The notes beneath the pieces are model-generated. The model ran no database searches and was not told where the DNA came from. It saw nothing but the letters and a program-made list of their open reading frames with translations. From Myxocyprinus asiaticus (taxonomy: Eukaryota > Chordata > Actinopteri > Cypriniformes > Catostomidae): a stretch of 64,000 nucleotides of DNA. The translations under genes were made by a program, and so were the position numbers. Location of the stretch: contig NC_059349.1 in the NCBI RefSeq assembly GCF_019703515.2, forward strand, positions 29,013,744 through 29,077,743, read 5' to 3'. Positions 57,241-64,000 of this stretch are shown here, one piece after another; positions within the stretch are counted from its first letter, which is position 1; each line of letters starts with the position of its first letter.

Positions 57241-59254
57241 ATCTATGTTTAATATGTTTAATTTAATTAATTTTCTTATGTTGGACCAACTTAATTTATT
57301 GTTTTAATCATTGCCAGGTGAGCAAGTGTAAGGACAGTAAAACTGTTGCACTGTCAATATGATAGCAATTGCTTATAGAGCTAAGCAGCACTCAAATCAA
57401 ACATTACTTGGACGTGAAAGTCCATCCTCAACCTAAGCACAAGGAGGCTTCTTTTCAAGTATGTTAAATCGCAAGAATAGCTCAAATGTAATAGAGGGTA
57501 CACAGATCAAATTTTCCTTTTAATTTCTATTTTGAAAGCTCTGTGGTGTGGCTGCTAATTCTCCTCATTCAGATCCAGATAACGTTCGAGTGTCTCTTAT
57601 TCTCATCTGGACACAGAAGAAAAGATAAAGTATTTCTTGGCTAACATTGTAATAATACTCTTGATGTCTTTGTGGTTGGTTGACAGACCTGTCAGTTTGC
57701 TCAAAGGACTAAATTTGTGGCTTATTAAACAAAATGACCTGAACAGGCAAAGAAAGACCATGTCAAGAGATGTGATGATTGTTCCATTTGGCTCTGACTA
57801 TCTACCGAGACAAAATCTGATATTTGACTGTAAAGTATGTCTCTGTATTAAAAAATATGTTCAAAATTAGTGTGTTTTGTGAGAACTATCACTCACTCCT
57901 GTATATCTGAGTATGTCTAATATCAGTGGGACATGAATAGGTTCTTGAATAATTCCAACAATTTTCTGTGAGATGTTGAATATTCAATGACAACTCTGTA
58001 GTTCATATCTAATTAATGCATTTGAACCTCATCTCAAGCTCTCTGTTTGATCTTATGCCATTTTGTAAATCAAGCTCCTCTGGAGATGTGCTTGCACGCT
58101 TGCTGAGTACATGACTTGATAGTTCTCTCTTAGGTAGACATAAAAAGTGATCACATGCTTGATCACAGAATGAAGTCTCTTCTTATTTATTTAATTTTGT
58201 TCATTAATTTATTTTATTGCCTCTCCTATAAAATAGTTGAATGAGGGCCAAAGAGTATATGAAGTGCGAAGCTTTAGACTGTGAAAAGTCATAATGCAGT
58301 TTATATGAGGCCAACCATTAAGATTAATTGTCTTGACTAATGATTTAGATCAGGGTGCTAATTACCAGTGCTTGCACCTTGAGTCAATCACAAATGTACC
58401 TTTGATATGTTGTCTCTGTTTTCCATTATGATCTGCTAAATCACCAACTGTTGGTGTGAGAGTCAAATACAGTTGATTCATAAATGCATGCTGCTCTCTG
58501 ACCAGCTGGAGTTCTTTTACATCTTTCTAACAAAAGCCCTGCCTTCAGTTATACCACACTGTGTCCATACAAAATAATTGCACCTGTGTTATAACACACC
58601 TGAGCATTCTCATTGATTAATGCTGCACCTGGACCTACTAATCAACCCATTTCAAATACTCAGGTGTCAACCTGGAGATCCAGCAAGCAAAGCCAAAGAG
58701 TCCTTTGGCTGTTTTTTAGCCCTAAATGTCCACCATCGCCTCTCTTAGCATCTCAGCATTTCGCAAACATAGAAAACATATTTATACTTTCAAATTTTTC
58801 AACAAAAATTATTTACAGTTTACTGTCGCTGCTACACGTCCAGTGTAGACAGCTTCATTGATTATAATGGGATCTATTTGCTTTTGACGCGACACTGCTC
58901 ACATCCGGTGTAGACAAGGTGTAAGGGTGAACATTTTTTTTTATGTTACAATACTCTCTCGTATCCTAGTTTAATGTACAGAGACAACTTCATGTTAGCC
59001 TTTTGTAGGTCGATTTCCCTGAAAAGTGTAAACATTGTGGCTCTACTGTTCTTTCAGCATTGCCCTTTTTGTTTGAGCAGCCCAACGTACTGTAGAAATA
59101 ACACTGACACATTGGTTGCATCTGAAAGCTAAGGCAGCACCCTTAATGCCTCACTGGCAACTCAGTTAATGACTTCACAGCGAGTGGCATATGAAGGCGC
59201 CTCGTAAGGACACTGGTTTCGGATGGCCTTTCAAGGCACCACAACAGTGCACTT
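57241..59254. other. Non-coding stretch, repeat scraps, no gene seen
   Basis: 57241-57330 completes the split MITE. 58815-58930 ('ctacacgtccagtgtagaca' and 'cacatccggtgtagacaagg', twice the same phrase) looks like the end of a DNA transposon. 59105-59240 ('ttggttgcatctgaaagcta', 'ggtttcggatggcctttcaa') and 59440-59600 ('gatgaaggcatctgag', 'tttctgatgcagcctttggc') look like arms of one eroded MITE around the SINE head. Confidence 0.4.
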
Positions 59255-59330
59255 ATTGCAGTGATCGAACCAGCAACCTTCTGCTTACCAGTTCTGTGCT
59301 TTAGCCCACTACACCGCCACCACCACTATA
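59255..59330 (-). mobile_element. tRNA-derived SINE head
   Basis: The minus strand reads with a B box 'ggttcgatcac' (59261-59271) and an A-box-like 'tggcggtgtagtgg' (59306-59319), spaced as in pol III promoters ('ctaaagcacagaactggtaa' between them). Only the head is present. It is a SINE fragment and not a functional tRNA. Confidence 0.6.
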
Positions 59331-62300
59331 AAACATTTATAAACTAATCACTTCTTTCACCTGCTCTATCAGACGCCATATTTATTCTTTCAACCAACCA
59401 ATGTAACACACCCCCATAATTTTGGGATTTCAAAGTCAGCAAAGGCTGGATCTATGCTGCCTTCAAAGACTGACCAGATGAAGGCATCTGAGAAAACAAA
59501 ATGTGACGCAAATATTGGATTCGGATGTGCCATGATGCCATCCTACCTTCGTATACAGCCTCTGAAGGTAGCAATTTTCACCTTTCTGATGCAGCCTTTG
59601 GCTCATTTAATGGTGTGAGTTTTATTCCGGACTACTTGTTTTCCAAACAATGGAGGATGTAGGGAGTGTTTGGGAAACCTGTTTGGAAAGAGGACTTACA
59701 TTGAAGTACATTAGGACCAGAATATCATAGAGATATTTTAGATTTGGGGGTGGGCTCCCTTTACTTGGGCTAGTAAGCAGACACCAAGCAACCACCCACG
59801 ACACTCTAGCAACCACCAGCAATCTGCCAGCAACCACCCTGGGGTGTTTTTCCCAAAAGCATTGTTAGCTGTTATGGATGCAAGTTCCATCGTTACCCAC
59901 ATAGTTCAACGATTTGGTGTTTCATGAAACCATACGCAAACAGAATCGCAAAGTTGAATGGTTGGAACTACAGTTCTTCACCTATGGTTAGAAGCATAGT
60001 TCCTTGTAAATTTGCTGTGTGGACATTATTTCACTTCGCTGAGGCTTCTTTATCTTTTATTCCATATATATCTTTAATTCTGTCAAGACTTTGATCATGT
60101 TTACATGCATTTAAAAAACAATTTATTCCGGGGTATTGCAGAAAGCAGCATTCTGAAACATCACATAAACACGAATGCAGCCGTTTAAGGGATTAAAGGA
60201 TGTTAAGAGAAAGCTCTTTAACACACACAGTTTCTGTTGGAGAACACGACTTCTGTGTCCATGTTAACGCACAAGTGGCATTTTTGGCTGCATTCCAAAT
60301 TTGATACATCAGCTTCCAAAGGGCAATTCAAAGGGAGAACAATCATAATAGGTATGATTTAAGATCGCTTCAAATGGAATTTTCAATAAAAATGGCTCAA
60401 AAAGTGAGTTCCAAATGACTGTTATTTTGGAGCCCCACATCTTTCAGGCCTCCACTACTCTCACAGTGGATGGTAAAGACTTTGAAGGGAATAGGGCATA
60501 GGGAATATCACTTCTAAATGGAACATACCCATTTGAAGAGTGTGCATGTGCAAATGTGTTCAAGTGTGTCGGGGAACCCAATGTCTGATGAAGAGGGAAA
60601 CCCCACAATTGTAGCATAATGCACCTCTCTCATTACAAGGTGCACACCAATTTCTTGTCTTCAGCAGCTTTTCTCACATTAAACGTGTTTCTGGTGTACA
60701 TGTAAATGAGCTATTATAATTTAAGTTTCCTGGAAGTTATTACTCCACCCCCTGCATAACGTCATTAATGACAGCTCTATGTTGTTGAACCAGCGTGGTC
60801 CAAATGATAGATGTGCGACATAGTTACTACAGTTTTGGGAAACAGTCATGACTAGCTAGTTAATTTCTCCAACAATGCTGCAAAATATGGTGGTAAAGCA
60901 GTGTTACGTAGTTGTATGGGAAGCGCACCCCAGAACAGCCTAGCATTGTGATGGCGACATTTGCACCACTCACATTTTCTTCAAAAATTTAGTTCTTTTT
61001 TCAATTCTGCTTATGTGCAAAAAAAAATAAATAAATAAAAAAAATTTAAAAAAAAAGCACTAAGCCAACTCTTTTCACACTCATTAAACATGAGCGTTCT
61101 GCGAAAACATTTTTATCCTCTTATTAAGGTGTTTAAATGTATATGTGCTGATAAGAGAAGTTATGGCGAGAACACATTTATTGGCTAGTTATATTCTTGT
61201 ATATTATAGACAGACTATTAATTAGAAAAGTATATTAATCAGAGAAGTCGTATCCACCAGTTTCTGTCTTTTATTATATTGTTTAATGATCATCGTCAAT
61301 GTTATCACTGATGCTAGATGCGTGTGCTTGTTTGTGTGTTGTCAATATCCACAAAAGTAATTATTTTATTGTTGACAGAATCAGCTATGCTGTAGTGGAG
61401 ACACTCAATCAGCGACAACACCAATCATGTATCCACGTAGTTTATTCATCATTCATTATGCCATGTGTCTCATCCAGCTCCCTGTCATAAATGACTAATC
61501 ATGACTGAATGAATGAGGAGAAGAGACTGCTATTTTCAGCAAATCACAAGACTGGGTGGCTTTAAAAAAAAAAAAAAAAAAAAGTAGAAGAAGAAAAGGA
61601 GACATTTTGAAACCTTAGTAAGGTTACAGAATTCTCCTTAAGTTTGAATAATTTGTAGTATTAATTAATGATTTTCTTTTCCTTTTCATGTTAATGTTAA
61701 CTGTCACTAATTAATGGGTGGCACATCCTTCCCTAATGAGAATCTGGTGAAGTGATGTTGCCCCTGAAAAAAAAAAAAAAAACAGTTAAGTGTTTCTTAC
61801 TTGGCAATACTGGTAATACTTGTCTTCCCAGCATGACAAATTACACCAGTTTCAAGGAAGTTATTTTAGTTCTTAAATTAGATACTGACATTTCTTTTAA
61901 ATATAGTGTTAATTAATTTCCAGTTTGTAGGAATCAATTTTATACTCATTCCAAATGTACCTAACAGGGCTCATAATTTGGTCAGAAAAATCTTCTTATT
62001 GTCACATAAGAATGGTCTTTGAAACCTTGCAATTTCTGCTGTTTTCAACTAAATAATTACTAAAATGCCAACATTTACACCCCTCAGCCATGGCAGCATC
62101 TGTTTAATCTCTGAAGGTTTTTTGTCCACCGAATCGGTTCGAATTAATTGCTGTTTTGCACTCTGGCAAAGTTCATTTGTGTTGAATTTTAAGTGGGTCA
62201 TTGTACGTTTTGTTTTGTGGGCAGCACTACATCACTCGATGGAGTATTTGTCTTTGATAGCCACGGGGTCCCCTGCAGATGATTTATGTGGATAATACTG

Positions 62301-64000
62301 ATGCGAGTAATAATAATAACAATGTTTTATTGGAATAAGAAATGAAAGTGGGTCAGAACTAACCAACTGATTCAGTGTCGAACCCAGGCATGCCTTCAGA
62401 GGCCAGACACATAAAGACTCATCCATCAATAAAATCCACCTAAATTTAGCAGCTGAAATATAGCATCCCATTCCTCGAACCAGGAATGATGGAAGAAAGA
62501 TGTCTTTTGCCTATAACTGAGGTATTATTCATGAAATCATGCTTTGATATCTAGCGCATTTTGTATGTGTAGACAAATGTCTCTTGATTAATTTCCAGTC
62601 TAATGGCCATCACATCTTAATTTTTTAAATAAGAGAGACTAACTGATTTTTTGTTATCTTTTTATTTTATTAAGTTACTAGTGTCCATTCAATTCCCAAG
62701 ACATGTTTTGCATGTATGTTCATCTCCCAGTGCAACATGACTTCTACATTGACCCATTAGTAACGGAAAAGCTACATTAGATTTGTATTCCCTAGATGTT
62801 CCTTTTTTCTTTCTTTTATGAAGGTCAAAGTAGACATGATGCTCCATTTGACAACTAGTGCAAGACACTCATCTGTCTACATTAGTGTGTGAATGCAGCC
62901 ATGTGCACAGCATTTCTGTTAGAAGTAGGATAGCTCGCAGGAGAGCAGTGAGGTAGAGACAGGGGGTAAGAGGTGATGACAGACCCGTGAGGATAAAAGT
63001 GTATAACGCTGTTAACAGCCAACCTAAAGCCTCTACATAAATAGAGTGAAAACTAGGTGACTAACTCAAGGAAGAGCTCTTCTCTCTCTGAACCAGACCA
63101 AACAAGTGCAGACAGATATTGCAGAACCCTCCCGTTTCATTAAACTGTCATCTCTCTGGTACAGTCCCATCATCTTCTCTGGATTAATTTTGTCTAAAGT
63201 TGTTGTCACTGTGAACTGTCTAACTAACAACCTAAGCTTGCTGCATGTCCTCTGGGCTGTTGGTCTGCCAGTTAATGCATCCCTCATGAGATCAACACTG
63301 GATATTTAAATGAAACAAAATAATCAAGGTCAACAGGCTCAGAGCACCGAGCGCAGAGTGCGAAAAACCAATCTCACGAAACCCTGAAAGGAAGCTCAAT
63401 TTAATATGGCCCACATGCCCACTGGGTAATACTAGTAAGCAATCTATCATGTTATGAACTTACAGTTTTGAATAAGGTAACACAGATAAAGCTTGTCAAT
63501 CCCAGCTCACTGTCTATCCATCTATTGGAAGCCTAAGGTAAAGTGGTAACTTGCAAATGGTAAATGGCTGTCTCTTGACATTATGATGACGAAGTGGTTG
63601 TGTTGAAATTGAGTAGGGCCTTTGCAACTCAATCCCAACATCAAAAAAGACAAGTAGAACCTCTAGGGAATGGATTGGTGGAAGGCTGGCTGTATTACTG
63701 ACATCGCTCACCATCCTTTGGTTCGACTCGATATTCCGTGCAAGATATTATGCACATAACATTTTATTACAAGCTTTGAGGCATGAATTCCTTTTTTTAT
63801 TATTATTATTACCTCAGAATACATGATGTGCCATAAACGTGGAGGAAAAGCACCATAAGGCTTATTGATTTCAGTGTTTGTAAAGGCATGCGTCCACAGC
63901 TGCTTTCACAAGGCTGAGTTTAGATGTGTGGTGTATTGCACTCTTTTGTTGCTATAGTAAACATGCTAGGGGGGAAACTAACAAAGGAAAAATAGAACTG
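59331..64000. other. Non-coding stretch to window end, no gene seen
   Basis: 59833-59995 contains 'cccaaaagcattgttagctg', 'gttccatcgttacccacata' and 'agttcaacgatttggtgttt', a MITE text common in fish. About 60095-60720 has inverted 'gtttacatgcattt' / 'gtacatgtaaatgagc' phrases, perhaps another. A-runs lie at about 61563-61582 and 61768-61782. 62060-62290 ('ccaccgaatcggttcgaatt', 'tgctgttttgcactctggca') is a complex candidate conserved block. Reading frames at 61299, 62065, 63066 and 63106 lack motifs and are not called. Confidence 0.45.

Noticed and set aside
59255..59330. Possible tRNA gene on the minus strand
   Set aside because: A and B boxes fit, but acceptor and anticodon stems do not; it lies in MITE-like sequence and is better read as a SINE head.
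62065..62295. Possible 76-codon gene
   Set aside because: No motif, no upstream context; the sequence is better explained as a complex non-coding block.

Overview
The window looks like non-coding, repeat-rich DNA from a teleost fish, most likely a cyprinid (carp, goldfish or minnow relatives). The inference rests on three things: three Tc1/mariner families, DIRS elements and L2/Rex1-type LINEs together; palindromic MITEs of the 'atagttcaccc...catcatttactcaccctcat' kind; and long (AT)n arrays in AT-rich DNA. I found no host protein-coding exon, no genuine tRNA or rRNA gene and no CRISPR array. Nearly all recognisable coding sequence is decayed transposon protein. The window is either a gene desert or the inside of a very large intron.

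Layout. 1-1310: minus-strand DIRS fragment. 1547-2492: truncated Sleeping Beauty-like Tc1 element. 2495-about 9100: nearly full-length L2/CR1-type LINE (minus) with an esterase-type ORF1, split in its endonuclease by a complete Tc1 element (5999-7581). 12181-15230: 3-kb element bounded by imperfect inverted ends and an unusually long putative target duplication; inside it is a ~180-bp tandem repeat interrupted by an 800-bp MITE (13685-14483). 18.2-20.2 kb: MITEs and microsatellites. 20808-22110: LTR followed by a short gag-like reading frame and a 39-nt tandem array. 24003-26345: an AT array into which a Tc1-type MITE and a complete Tc1 element have gone side by side. 27137-27870: palindromic MITE. 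28334-33653: a second copy of the Tc1-type MITE, split by a 4.8-kb DIRS element (28721-33500). 34407-34783: solo LTR. 36311-39288: three transposons nested concentrically. 42-43.3 kb: a deleted DIRS and a LINE endonuclease scrap. 44.4 kb: a tRNA-derived SINE. 45302-46584: an LTR-like unit with TG/CA ends, a perfect 5-bp target duplication and a decapeptide-repeat reading frame. 51133-53780: a Ty3/gypsy element with two LTRs, gag and protease but no polymerase. 54043-57240: a Rex1-like LINE (minus), itself inserted in an AT-rich MITE. The remaining stretches (9.4-12.2, 15.2-18.2, 22.1-24.0, 33.7-36.3, 39.3-42.0, 46.6-51.1 and 57.3-64.0 kb) hold no gene I can support; a few compositionally complex blocks in them are candidates for conserved non-coding elements.

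How the parts relate. The nesting gives a relative history. The L2 LINE frame reads straight through the Tc1 site once that element is removed in thought, so the endonuclease frame was open there when Tc1 arrived. DIRS arrived after the Tc1-type MITE. Every autonomous element seen lacks or has broken something it needs (stops, frameshifts, a lost catalytic residue or internal deletions), so none looks capable of moving by itself. The closest thing to an under-described system is the set of three non-autonomous LTR elements (20.8, 45.3 and 51.1 kb) that carry long tandem-repeat reading frames instead of pol.
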